NCBI GenBank assembly: GCA_036365145.1
Contig: JAEOAD010000024.1
Span: 16,196,501 to 16,260,500, forward strand
Direction of reading: 5' to 3'
DNA from: Orientallactaga sibirica
Taxonomy: Eukaryota; Chordata; Mammalia; Rodentia; Dipodidae
DNA: 64,000 nucleotides
This document shows, in pieces, positions 42,177 through 51,959 of this stretch. The translations under genes were made by a program, and so were the position numbers. Within the stretch, counting starts at the first letter, position 1. Every line of letters begins with the position of its first letter. The notes under the pieces are model-generated. The model worked only from the letters and a program-made list of their open reading frames with translations. It was not told the origin of the DNA and did no database searches.

Positions 42177-42422
42177 GGGCCTGGAGAGATGGCTTAGTGG
42201 TTAAGCGCTTGCCTGTGAAGCCTAAGGACCCTGGTTTGAGGCTTGATTCCCCAGGACCCACGTAAGCCAAATACACAAGGGGGCAAATGCATCTGGAGTT
42301 CATTTGCAGTAGCTGGAGGACCTGGCATGCCCATTCTCTCTCTATCTGTCTGCCTCTTTCTCTCTCCATCTATCACTGTCAAATAAATTAAAAAAATTAA
42401 AAGAACAAATCTATATTTTAAA
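42177..42422 (+). mobile_element. tRNA-derived SINE
   Basis: Variant with GGTTTGAGGCTTGATTCCCC (as at 27737). Perfect 13-bp duplication AAAAGTAAATGCA at 42164-42176 and 42423-42435. Confidence 0.95.
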
Positions 42423-42435
42423 AAAAGTAAATGCA

Positions 42436-42690
42436 AATCTCTGGTAAGACAAAGAGTCAACTATTCAGCCCAGAAATATGCTGCTACTCATGAAAATGGT
42501 TGCCTCCAGTGTCCAAGAAATGTTGAGTATCACCGTAGCATCAGTCCACAAGTCCCAAAGGGGGAGGAGAACATTGGTTAACCTAGGAGACAATAAAGTG
42601 GAGATATGTTGAGAGATCCTGCCCTCTTGTCATGAGAATTGCTATTTGTTGAGATAATACTAAATTACAAACATTTTGGAGTATGAATCA
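42436..42690. other. Unassigned sequence
   Basis: No recognised element or exon. Confidence 0.35.
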
Positions 42691-42699
42691 TTTTGTGTG

Positions 42700-42750
42700 T
42701 AAATGTGTGTCTATGGCGTGTGTGTGTGTGTGTGTGCATGTGTGCATGCA

Positions 42751-42795
<45 letters not shown>

Positions 42796-43098
42796 GGGAG
42801 AGCACATGCAGACCACAGCATGGTATGGAGATCAGAAGACAACCTCAGGGTGTCAGTCCTTGCCTTCCACTTTGTTTGAGACAGAGTCTCTCTTGTTTTA
42901 CCATTGCAAGTGCCAGGCTAGCAGCCCACAGGTTATGGAATTCTCCTGACTGGGTCTCCCATTACTGCAGGCATACCTAGATCACAGATGTGTGCACTGC
43001 TTAACACCTGGCTTTACATAGACCCTGGGGATCTGAGCTCCAGCCATCAGGCTTGTGCAACAAATGCTTTTAACCACTGAACCACCATCCCAGCCCTA
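42700..43098 (-). mobile_element. B4-type composite SINE with GT tail
   Basis: GT repeat (42716-42793), then GAGATCAGAAGACAACCTCA, TTTGAGACAGAGTCTCTCTT (B1-like) and TTTTAACCACTGAACCACCA with CCCAGCCC at the right. Complete minus-strand layout. Confidence 0.85.
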
Positions 43099-43273
43099 CC
43101 ATATGCATCATTTTATATAAAAGAAGAGCAAGACCTAATTTCTGCCCCTATGAGTGTTTAAAATCTAATCATTTTGAGCTGAAAGATCTTAGTCGTAGAC
43201 AAGGTGTGTAAAATCCTATTTACTGAGTTCTTAAATATATTCTGTTTTATTATTATGAGTGTTGGGTCTATGC

Positions 43274-43305
43274 ACTTAATAATAATAATAATTAATGATA
43301 ATAAT
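43274..43305 (+). repeat. AAT microsatellite
   Basis: Short AAT/ATAATAATAA run, imperfect. Confidence 0.85.
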
Positions 43306-43337
43306 CTTTGTAGATGATACTATTAAGACCATCGCTA

Positions 43338-43680
43338 GGGTTGCAGTTCACCTTCCCATGGCTGGCACAAAGCACCTGACCAAAAGCAGCTTGTGGGAGG
43401 AAATGGTTTATTTGGGCTTACAAATTTGAGGGGAAGCTCTATGAAGGTAGGGGAAAGGATGGCATGAGCAGAGGCCAAACATCACCTCCTGGCCCACATC
43501 AGATGGACAACAGCAGCAGGAGAATGTGTCAAACACTGGCAAGGGGAAGCTGGCTACATACCCATAAGCCCGTCTCCCAACAACACATGTCCATAAAGCT
43601 TCCAAGTCCTAAATTGCCATCGACTGGGGATCAAGCATTCAGAACACATAAGTTTATGATGGACGCCTGAATCGAAGAAC
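43338..43680 (-). mobile_element. MaLR-type solo LTR
   Basis: GGTTGCAGTTCACCTTCCCA, CAAAAGCAGCTTGTGGGAGG, GGTTTATTTGGGCTTACAAA and a right part with GCTTCCAAGTCCTAAATTGC fit a minus-strand MaLR LTR. Confidence 0.75.
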
Positions 43681-44097
43681 AACTAGTGACACAAGGTACA
43701 TGTAACACAGGAGCAAACTAGATTGCATAAAAATTCTGGGTAAATTTAAAAAGCCAGGCTATCTAAGTCTGTAGTCATATATTGTGATTACCTTCTGGTT
43801 GCTGGGACAAACACCCAACCAGAAGCAGCTTATGGGAGGAAAGGGTTTATTTCAGGCTGACAGATTCCAGAAGTACCATCATGGCAGAAGAATCTGGTTC
43901 ACTTCCTCGTAGATCCATAGGGGACAGAGAGTCAGAGAAAGAGAAAGAGAGAGAGAGAGAAAGAGAGAGAAGCCAGCATCAGCGAGTACAAGCTGATTCA
44001 GGACACACCTAGTAGGTCTGCATGTAAGGTTTGTCCCCAGTGATGCATCTTCTCCAGCAGGGCTCCACCTGCTAAATACTAAGTAGGAAACTTATTT

Positions 44098-44355
44098 TTA
44101 TTTTTATTTTTTTGGAGAGAGACACAGAGAGAGACAGAGAGAAAGGGAGAGGAAGACAGATAGAGATGGGCGCGCCAGCAGCCTCTCAGCTACTGCAAAC
44201 GAAATCCAGATGCATGCGCTCCCTTGTGGTCAAGTGTGGCATTGCACCCTTGTATCACTTTTGCGTCTGGCTAAACATGGGACCTGGAGATTGGAACCGG
44301 CGTTCTTAGGCTTAGGAGGCAGGCGCCTTAACCGCTAAGCCATCTCTCCAGCCCA
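44098..44355 (-). mobile_element. tRNA-derived SINE, long subfamily 1
   Basis: Minus-strand copy with GGTCAAGTGTGGCATTGCAC in the extra middle. Duplication AGGAAACTTATTTT versus AGGAAACTTAATTTT. Confidence 0.92.
44216..44229 (-). promoter_or_regulatory. CTCF-like core in SINE, one mismatch
   Basis: Minus-strand CCACAAGGGAGCGC at the same SINE position as 30869-30882. One G-to-A change within the G run. Confidence 0.4.
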
Positions 44356-44393
44356 GGAAACTTAATTTTAATCAAAAATACCTATGGCATGGG

Positions 44394-44559
44394 TTGGAGA
44401 GATGGCTTAGAGGTCAGGGAACTTGCTTGTGAAGCCTAAGGACACAGGTTTAATTCCCTAGTACCTATGTACGCCAGATGCACAAAGTGATGCATGCATC
44501 TGGAGTCCGTTTGCAGAGGCTAGAGGCCCTGGCACAGCCATTCTCTCTATCTGCCTCTC

Positions 44560-44614
<55 letters not shown>

Positions 44615-44690
44615 GTCTTTCTTTCTCTCTCTCTCTCTCTCTCTCTCTCAAATAAATAAATAAAATATACACATATATGTATATAATACA
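44394..44690 (+). mobile_element. tRNA-derived SINE with expanded CTTT
   Basis: Short-form SINE whose CT-rich part grew into about 15 CTTT units (44559-44627) plus CT. Tail AAATAAATAAATAAAATA. Duplication not clear. Confidence 0.88.
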
Positions 44691-44734
44691 TATACAAGGC
44701 TATGGGGACACTGTATTCAAACCACCACACCATG

Positions 44735-45170
44735 TAAGCTACTATCCACTTTTATGTTGACAATTTACCATGTGCCAGGAACTGGGTTGTGCCATTCATC
44801 TATTTTACCTGATTCTGATTCTCAGATTATGTTTCAAGCTGTGTAGTCTGTTTGATAAATATACACATATTTGAAGTCCTATTTTATAACAGATCCCATA
44901 TAGCACAGATGGGAAGCAGCAGAGATAGAATTCCAAGACAATCATTTGGCTTTATCTTTCACATTCTTTGCTTCTTGCCCTGCCATCGCCTATCACTATT
45001 TACAAAGAACTATGTTCTCATCTGCATGGATAAGCCCTAAAGATAGAGAAGAAGACAAACTGGATGCATCTAACTCAAAGAGCCAGCTATGATACATAAT
45101 CACAGGGTTCCTTAACACTCAGATTAATTATACATGTTCTAAATGATAAAACATGATTTTCACCCTATTG
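44735..45170. other. Unassigned, possible MIR near 44750-44830
   Basis: ACCATGTGCCAGGAACTGGG resembles MIR/L2-class words. Otherwise no element or exon. Confidence 0.35.
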
Positions 45171-45174
45171 TAGT

Positions 45175-45654
45175 GAGCTCCAAAATGCTGGGATGAACCT
45201 CCAAACCTGACACAGTTTATGGGAGGAATGGAATTTATTTCAGGCTTACAGATCCAGGGAAAGTTCCATAGTGCTAGAAGAAGCTGGCCCACTTTCACTG
45301 GTCCACTGAGAGAGAAAACCACCACCAGCACAACAAGCAAACATAAAAACCACAGGGACACAGAGCTCACTCTGCATCCCTTTAGGCTAGAAACAGATAT
45401 GTCCCCAGTAACACCTTTGGGTTGGACCCCAGGATATGCCCCCAGTGACACCTCTTCCATCCCGGCAGCTAGAAATCCAAGTTTTAATAAAAACACCTTG
45501 CTGGAGAGATAGCTCACCAGTTAAGATGCTTGCCTGCAATGCCTAAAGACCTGAATTTGATTTCTGCAGTACCCACATAAAGCCAGATGTACAGTGGTGC
45601 ATGCATCTAGAGTTTGTTTGAAGTGGCTAAAGGCTCTAATACACTAATGTTCAT

Positions 45655-45697
<43 letters not shown>

Positions 45698-45778
45698 TCT
45701 TCTTGAAAATAAGTAAATAAAATATTCAAAAAATACACCTGAGTCTATTAAGGGACACAACATTCAAACTACCACACA
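45175..45778 (-). mobile_element. MaLR-type LTR split by a SINE
   Basis: Left: GACACAGTTTATGGGAGG, TTATTTCAGGCTTACAGATC, CCCCAGTGACACCTCTTCC. Right: GAGTCTATTAAGGGACACAA and CATTCAAACTACCACA. The right end matches family M (CTACCACA). Third minus-strand MaLR LTR in 2.5 kb. Confidence 0.8.
45499..45730 (+). mobile_element. tRNA-derived SINE inside MaLR LTR
   Basis: Head GCTGGAGAGATAGCTCACCA, long CT run (45658-45692). Approximate duplication AAAAACACCT versus AAAATACACCT. Confidence 0.9.
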
Positions 45779-45931
45779 ACCTAAGAAAATGAATTGAATA
45801 AATTTAGACAATTTTGCTTATTTTGGTTATTACAGGAAAAAAATAAGTGTAATGAAGAAAGTAAAAGTATCCTTAATTCTATCATCACATATAATATGTG
45901 GATATTTTCTTATATTATCTTCCAGATTTTT

Positions 45932-46112
45932 GAAGACATTGTTATTTATTTGTGAGGAAAGAAAGAGAGAATGGCTAGGCTATGCAACATCTCCTGCCAC
46001 TGCAAAGACAAATGTGCTACTTTCTGGTTTTACATGGATACTGAGGAATCGAACCTGGGCCAGTAGGCTTTGCAAGCAAGTACCTTTAACTGCTGAGCCA
46101 TCTCCCCATGCC
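45932..46112 (-). mobile_element. tRNA-derived SINE, diverged
   Basis: TTATTTATTTGTGAGGAAAG left, CTGAGCCATCTCCCCATGCC right. Flanks CTTCCAGATTTTT and CTTTTCCAGATTTT. The middle is shortened (about 180 bp in total). Confidence 0.85.
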
Positions 46113-46113
46113 T

Positions 46114-46640
46114 TTTCCAGATTTTAATGTAAGTTTATATCCATGTAGGAATTTCATGACAGAAAAGCCAATTGAATATAAATTGGCAACTAATAATAAT
46201 AATAATAATTGACTTTTGTGGAGGAGTATTTTGTGACTTTGTGCTGTGTTTATCATCCTTGGGGTGATTAATGCGGTGGAGATCTTAAAGAAGTTCTAAT
46301 ACAGATGGGAACAACTTCTAGGCTTCTTTCCTCTCTTTCCAGCCTGCTGCTGGTTACTTTCCTGGATGCATTCTTCCTGCTCCTCTCCCCACCCCCACCT
46401 CCGCCATTCTCTTCCAGCTACTATACAGGGATTGTCTCAGGGCTCTGAACTGAGCATTGCTTCTCTGCACTCTACATTTTCTCCTCAATATTCTCATGCA
46501 CTCCTATAGTTTCTGTGTTCCAGATTATTTCTTGTCCTTAATTCTGGAACCAGAAGTATTCCAGAATACACAGTTTTGTTTTGTTTTGTTTTGTTTTTTA
46601 ACATTTTGGGATATTTTCATAGACTTTGATAGTTGAACAT
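46114..46640. other. Unassigned; short TAA and TTTTG runs
   Basis: TAA repeat near 46189-46210 and TTTTG near 46575-46596. No gene. Confidence 0.4.
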
Positions 46641-46660
46641 CCCTTGAAAACCCACACTCT

Positions 46661-46887
46661 TGGGCTGGAGAGATGGCTTAGCAGTTAAGGTGCCTGCCTG
46701 CAAAGCCTAAGAATGCCAGTTCAATTCTCCAGGTCCCACGTTTAACCAGACACAAAAGTGACACAAGTGCACAATGTCGCACATGTGCACAAGGGGGTGC
46801 ACGCATCTGGAGTTTGTTCACAGTGGTTGAGAGGCCACTGATATACCCATTTTCTGTGTGTGTGTCTCTCTCTCAAATAAAAAAAAA
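46661..46887 (+). mobile_element. tRNA-derived SINE, long subfamily 1 (first of a tandem pair)
   Basis: Head TGGGCTGGAGAGATGGCTTA with the extra middle GTGACACAAGTGCACAATGT. It ends in a short A run and passes directly into the next SINE. The outer duplication belongs to the pair. Confidence 0.92.
46787..46800 (+). promoter_or_regulatory. CTCF-like core in SINE, two mismatches
   Basis: GCACAAGGGGGTGC at the subfamily's motif position: CpG decayed and first C changed. Confidence 0.3.
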
Positions 46888-47115
46888 GGGACTGGAGGGA
46901 CGGCTTAGTGGTTAGGGCATTTGCCTGCAAAGCCAAAGGACCCAGGTTCAATTCCCCTGGACCCAAGTTAGCTAGGTACACAAGGAGGCACATGAGTCTG
47001 GAGTTCATTTGCAGTGGCTGGAGGCCCTGTCACATCCATTCTCTCCCTCTCTTTCTCTCTCTCTCCCTCCCTCTTTCTCTCTGTCAGATAAATAAATAAA
47101 AATATATATTTTTTT
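46888..47115 (+). mobile_element. tRNA-derived SINE, short form (second of a tandem pair)
   Basis: GGGACTGGAGGGACGGCTTA starts immediately after the first SINE's A run. Both share one outer duplication: AAAACCCACACTCT (46647-46660) and AAAACCCGCACTCT (47116-47129). Confidence 0.93.
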
Positions 47116-47129
47116 AAAACCCGCACTCT

Positions 47130-47376
47130 CCATTGGAGAATCTGTTCTTCTTTTTCAGAAGGTAGCAAGACCCATGGAGATAAACTACAACTTGTACTTC
47201 AACCAAGCCACAGCTGAAACCACAGGAGAATTGGGGAGACAAGCAAGAGAGCTGCTTCCATGCCTGATAATCAGCTCCAGAGTGAAGGAGACAGACCCTG
47301 AGGATACTCAACACCTACCAAAGCAGAGATCCAGAGGCTCCTAAGGGCTCATCACTGAAGTAGTCTTAAAACTCAG
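47130..47376 (+). mobile_element. A unit 1 of the A/B retroelement cluster
   Basis: CATTGGAGAATCTG, polypyrimidine-CAG, AAGCCACAGCTGAAACCAC and GAGGATACTCAACACCTACC. Repeats at 47721 and, more diverged, at 49531. Confidence 0.8.
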
Positions 47377-47720
47377 CCAGTCCCCAGACAGTTAGCCTGT
47401 CTAGTGTTGGAAAATGCTACATGAGCAACCACAAGTCTAAGCGACTCAGAAGCAAACACCCTAACACAATGTACATGCCAGTGCAATAGTGGCACACAGC
47501 CTCAGTGGGTAACCAATAGCTTTATGATTGGCTAAGAGATCCGCTCAGTGTAAAGGCACCTGTATCTGGAATTGGGAACCAGAACAGAATCCTATGGAGA
47601 CAAAGATTATGTTCTCCAGTGTCAAGCTCTCACTAGTCTTTGGCTAAACAAGGGATTACATACATCGAATTCTCCCTAAGTTAATAATGCTTATCCAATT
47701 TAAACTATGATTACTTCACT
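47377..47720 (+). mobile_element. B unit 1 of the A/B cluster
   Basis: AGCCAGTCCCCAGACAGTTA, GGCACACAGCCTCAGTGGGT, GATTGGCTAAGAGATCCGCT and CCCTAAGTTAATAATGC. The second copy lies at 48762-49530. Confidence 0.8.
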
Positions 47721-48262
47721 CTTCATTGGAGACTCTGTTTTTCTTTTTCAGAAGAACCCAAGCAGACAAACTACCCTTCTCACTTCAGCCAAGCCACAGC
47801 TGAATCCACAGAGGAACTGGGGAGAAGAGCAAGAGTGCTGCTTCCATGCTGTTCCTGATAATCAGTGTCAGGGTGCAGAAGAAAGACCCTGAGGATACTC
47901 AACACCTATCAAAGCAGAGATCCAGAGAGCTGATCCTGAGAGCTCATCACTGAAGTAGACTTAAAACTCACCCACCACAGCTCAGGGAATTATGTGGAAG
48001 ATGGGGCAGAAAGATTGTAAAAGCCACAGAATCAGAATAAGACATCATGCCCAGAAGCATTACCTCCCCCCACCCCCCACCGCAAATAACTGACTACTGC
48101 TCCCACAATGCATAAACTACAACCCCATAGGGAATACCTGCAACCCCATTGAGGAGGGCCCCCAACATAATAGGGGCAGGAATGAGGGAAAGAGGGTACT
48201 AACACATGATGTATCCATACAAAACATCTTGTTAATAATAATGATAATAATAATAATAAACA
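47721..48262 (+). mobile_element. A unit 2 with L1-like 3' end and TAA tail
   Basis: Repeats A unit 1, then continues with GGGGCAGAAAGATTGTAAAA, ATAACTGACTACTGCTCCCA, GGGAATACCTGCAACCCC and a TAA/TGA tail (48231-48262). The 3' phrase resembles rodent L1 3' UTRs. Confidence 0.7.
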
Positions 48263-48264
48263 TT

Positions 48265-48545
48265 TAAAAAAATCTCACCCATCACCACTCCAGGAATTTT
48301 GCAGAAGAGGAGGCAGAAAGATTGTAAGAGCCACAGATTGAAACATCATATCCAGAGGCATTCTCTCCCCCAAAAAATAACTGACTGCTGCTCCCACAAC
48401 ACATAAACCACAACCGCATAGGGAATACCTGCAACCCCACTGAGGAATGTCCCTGGTGGAATGGGGCCAGAGATGAGGGAAAAGAGAGTAACAACACATG
48501 ATATATCCATACAAAAATATGTTGTCAATAATAATAATAATTTAA
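48265..48545 (+). mobile_element. Second copy of the 3' end with TAA tail
   Basis: GAGGCAGAAAGATTGTAAGA, AATAACTGACTGCTGCTCCC, AGGGAATACCTGCAACCCC and GATATATCCATACAAAA, then AATAATAATAATAA: nearly the same as the preceding end, placed directly after its tail. Confidence 0.82.
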
Positions 48546-48761
48546 AAGAAAAAGAAATTTTTTTAATTTCAGATTTTCTGATTGGACTTATCAACCTGTA
48601 TGTTCTGATATCTTCTGCATTGGCATTTCTTATATAATATGTCTTATCTTCTGAGCTCAAGATATAACATTTAAAACCATCTGCTTGGACCCTACTGCTG
48701 AAGACACCATATGCTCTTGGTATGGACCATGGAGAGACCTGGCAGGAATCTGGAAGAGAGC
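48546..48761 (+). other. Segment D, upstream of B unit 2
   Basis: Has no second copy in the window (TTCTGATTGGACTTATCAAC ... CACCATATGCTCTTGG). It could be the 5' part of the same retroelement. Unassigned. Confidence 0.4.
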
Positions 48762-49530
48762 CAGTCCCCAGACAGTTAGCTCGTCTAGTGCCAGAAGGTG
48801 CTACATGAGCTACTGGGGGAGAATGGTCAACATCTGTCCAAGCAACTCGTGGTCTGTGGTAGTTTGAATATATGTCCCCCAATATATTCAGTGTTTTATT
48901 AGTTATAGTTTGCATCTGCAATCACCTTGCTAGAGGCAATGTCACTGGAGGCTGGTCTTAAGGTGTGGTGGTGGGTTTGAGATTCCATTTTAAAGATATG
49001 TAAAATGTGCCTAATAGGAGTTCCAGAAGTGTGCTGTGCCTTTTGGCTGCAGTTTTGCTCTGTGTGTTGTGTGCCTGGTTGGATTTTTTTTCTCTCTTGC
49101 CTGGTCCTGTGAAAGCAGGCCACTTCTCCTGCCATTATGGAACTTCCCCTGAATCTGTAAGCTTCAATAAATAATATACCTTCCTCCATAACTGTGCCTG
49201 GTCTGGAAGTTCATCTCAGCGAACCTGAAGCTGTCTGCTACATGGTCTAAGCTACTCAGTAGCAAACAACCTGACATGATGCTCACCCAAGTGCAACAAT
49301 GGCACACAGCCATGGTGGGTAACCAGCTGCTCTTGGATTGGCTAACAGATCCACTCAATGGAATGGAACCCATAGCTAGAACTGGGAAACAAGTCAGAAT
49401 CATATCCAAAAAATGAGTTTGATCTCCAATATCAAGCTCCCAACAATTGTGGGCTACAAGAGGGCCTACACCTATTAAATTCTCTCTAAACTAATAATGG
49501 TTAACCCATTTATCTGGTGCTGACTTCACT
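48762..49530 (+). mobile_element. B unit 2, split by a MaLR LTR
   Basis: AGAGCCAGTCCCCAGACAGT at the left and TCTAAGCTACTCAGTAGCAA, GATTGGCTAACAGATCC and CTCTAAACTAATAATGG at the right repeat B unit 1. The LTR 48855-49242 sits between. Confidence 0.85.
48855..49242 (+). mobile_element. MaLR family M solo LTR, best-preserved copy
   Basis: 388 bp with TGTGGTAGTTTGAATA start and CTGTCTGCTACA end. Perfect 5-bp duplication TGGTC (48850-48854 and 49243-49247). AATAAATAA polyadenylation signal near 49167. It defines the ends used for the other family M copies. Confidence 0.95.
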
Positions 49531-50015
49531 CTCTGTTGGAGAATTTACTTCTCTTTTTCAGATGGATGCAGAACCTGAGGAGAGAATCAGCCCATCACAC
49601 CTCACCAGGGCCCTAGCTGGAACCATAGAGTAATTGGGGAAATGAACAACAGCCCTGATTTCTTGGTGAACCTGGTATCAGCACAGGGTGAAGGAGATAG
49701 ACACAGAGAACAGTCAACTCCTACCAAACCAGATGTCCAGAGACACAGAAGATCCCAAGACCTCATCACTGAAGTAGAACTAAAAGGAATCCAACATGGC
49801 TCAGGGAAATTCACAGAAGAGGGAGCAGAAAGATTGTTGGAATCACAAGTTGGGACATTAGGCACAGAGACATTGTCTCTTCCCCATAACTGATAACTAC
49901 CCCCACAATGCATGATCCACAATCCCCAACGTGGGGGGTCCCTTTGGAGGGGCGAGGATAGGGAGGAGGCTAAGGATGGTACCAACATGTGCTGTTTACA
50001 CACTGAAAAAAAAAA
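49531..50015 (+). mobile_element. A unit 3 with 3' end
   Basis: GTTGGAGAATTTACTT, polypyrimidine-CAG, CACTGAAGTAGAACTAAAAG, GGAGCAGAAAGATTGTTGGA and ATAACTGATAACTACCCCCA parallel A unit 2. It ends with an A-rich tail near 50005-50015. Confidence 0.72.
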
Positions 50016-50390
50016 TAACATCTACTTGGTATGTCTACAGGTGGATATGTAGTCCACTCCTGACATGCACTTCACACCTGTTAGTCTTCTTGTGTTTCCT
50101 CACTGCCAGAGTTCATGATACCAGAAGTATGAGAGACACTTGTGGCACATCCCTTTCCCTCACATTCCATGCCCAACCCATCTCAAAGTCTGAAGGCAAT
50201 GCCTCTGCCTTATCTCTAAGCTACTTCTAGTCTTGACTTTTTGCAAGTTGGCATCATGCCTTCCTAGAAGGCATTAGTTTTATGTCTATCTTCATTTAGA
50301 CGGCTTAACGTCTATTTTTCTCATTAAAACTGAAGTGGTTGTTTCAAAATTAGTAATGGATCCAGTTGTCATTTTGATTAAAAACACACA
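50016..50390. other. Unassigned sequence
   Basis: No recognised element or exon. Confidence 0.35.
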
Positions 50391-50394
50391 TGGT

Positions 50395-50538
50395 TTCTCA
50401 CAGCACCTAGAAAAAATCCAGTCTCTTTAACATGACCTGCAATGTTCAACATGACCTGAACCATCCTACGCCAACTCCATCCTACTCCATATGCCTTAGT
50501 TCATTGCTCTACAGAGCCCTTCTTCCATGTCCTCAATT
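50395..50538 (+). mobile_element. L2-like fragment
   Basis: AAAAATCCAGTCTCTTTAAC, ATGACCTGAACCATCC and CCATCCTACTCCATATGCC resemble an L2-class word order. Moderate support only. Confidence 0.45.
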
Positions 50539-50540
50539 AT

Positions 50541-50884
50541 GGTCGACCCTCCATATCCACAGATCGTATGGCCTCAGGTTCAACCAACTTACATAAAAAT
50601 GTACAAGGAAAACCACCGCCAGTACTAAGCATGGGCATGCTTTTTTATTTTGTCACTATCCCCTAAGCAACATATATATCATCTATTTATTTCTACAGCA
50701 TTATGTTGCATTAAATGTCATATATGATAGTGAATATTTACAGTTAAGTATATGGAAGGATGTGTGTGCAACTTGCACATAAATACTACACCATTTTATA
50801 TAAGGGTCTCGGGTATCTATAGATATTGACCTTTGGGGGTCCTGGAACCAATGCCCCACTAATACCAAGAGACAATTGGACATT
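50541..50884 (+). mobile_element. TcMar-Tigger-type MITE
   Basis: Left end GGTCGACCCTCCATATCC and right end CCAAGAGACAATTGGACA are inverted-repeat-like. Inside, GGTTCAACCAACTTACA, ACTACACCATTTTATATAAG and GGTCCTGGAACCAATGCCCC match a known mammal-wide Tigger-derived MITE. About 344 bp, non-coding. Confidence 0.75.
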
Positions 50885-50944
50885 AGACCTTCTCTCAGAG
50901 CAAGGACAAAAACAAATGACATTCTTAAAAATTAAAGGATCAAG

Positions 50945-51129
50945 GCTGGGCGTGGTGGCACACACCTTTAATCCCAGTACTTGGGAGGCAGAGGTAGGAG
51001 GATTGCCGAGAGTTCGAGGCCACCCTGAGACTACACAGTAAATTCCAGGTCAGCCTGAGCTAGAGTGAGACCCTGACTCAGAAAACCAATAAATAAATAA
51101 ATAAATAAACAAATAAATAAATAAATAAA
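50945..51129 (+). mobile_element. B1-type SINE with AAAT tail
   Basis: GCTGGGCGTGGTGGCACACA head, full body and an AAATAAAT tail (51087-51129). Retained CpGs suggest a young copy. Confidence 0.94.
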
Positions 51130-51715
51130 GAATAATGTCAGTCTTAACAAGAGAACATGAACCAGTTTCTCCTTGCTCCTTCATGGGAAGCATTATAAAC
51201 CTTGGAAATGATGCAATAGACAATCAAGGAGAACGCTGACAGATAGAAGAAGGCAAATACAATGGGAACTGCAAGATCCGTGGAACAACATAGCAGCCTC
51301 CTCCATTCCTCAGCAGAACTTGAACATTACTGTGACCCAGTGTCTGCAGACTCCCAACCTAACAACAAAAGCCTTCCCCTGGCTTCAAGGAAACCTCCCG
51401 GGTAGCATGAGGTAAGCCTAAAAGCGGCCAGTGGGGTCAACCAGGAGTCCAATTAAAAGTAAGGGATCCAAGAATAATAGCTCCCATCTCCCACTGGACC
51501 TAGAATTCCTCTACCCTGCTCACTGAGAGATACCAGAGGGAGCCAGGCACAGCAGGGGACGCAGTCCTGGAGGCCCATTAGTGCCCAGAGACTCCCTCCC
51601 CTCCTCCGCTGAGAGATGCCTACAGCCTAGCCTGGGAAAACCCGTACCATTCCCTCAGCCATACCAGCAGGTGTAGTGGGAGCCTCAGCAGCAAAAGGTA
51701 ATGGAAAGGTTCTGA
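51130..51715. other. Unassigned, relatively GC-rich sequence
   Basis: Locally richer in GC than its surroundings (51370-51690), with GAGAGAT words repeated at 51524 and 51610. It could be a retroelement 5' region; no exon seen. Confidence 0.35.
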
Positions 51716-51732
51716 AAGTTAATGCCATTAGG

Positions 51733-51957
51733 GTTGGACAAATGGCTTACTAGTTAAGGCGCTTGACTGCAAAGTCAAAGGACCACAGTTCTATTCCCAG
51801 GACCCACGTAAGCCAGATATACAAGGTGGCACATGCATCTGGAGTTTGGTTACAGTGGCTGGAGGCCCTAGTGTGCCCATTCTCTCATTCTTTCTATCTC
51901 TATCTGCCTCTCTCTCTCTCTCTCTCTCTCAAATTAATAAATATAAAATATTTTTTA
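51733..51957 (+). mobile_element. tRNA-derived SINE
   Basis: Short form. Approximate duplication AAAGTTAATGCCATTA versus AAAATTAATGTCATTT. Confidence 0.9.
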
Positions 51958-51959
51958 AA

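Larger units (their letters stand above)
43785..44732 (-). mobile_element. MaLR-type LTR split by two SINEs
   Basis: Left: GGTTGCTGGGACAAACACC, AAAGGGTTTATTTCAGGCTG, TTGTCCCCAGTGATGCATC. Right remnant at 44697-44732: GGCTATGGGGACACTGTATTC with CAAACCACCACA. Removing 44098-44355 and about 44394-44690 rejoins it. Confidence 0.78.

Noticed and set aside
45128..45517. 129-codon minus-strand open frame
   Set aside because: Lies in a MaLR LTR.
48346..48921. 191-codon minus-strand open frame
   Set aside because: Runs antisense through the retroelement 3' end, segment D, part of B unit 2 and the start of a MaLR LTR. No domain and no codon bias.
47721..49561. A units as exons of a duplicated gene
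   Set aside because: The polypyrimidine-CAG is repeated but the units end in TAA tails like retroelements, and frames do not stay open across units.
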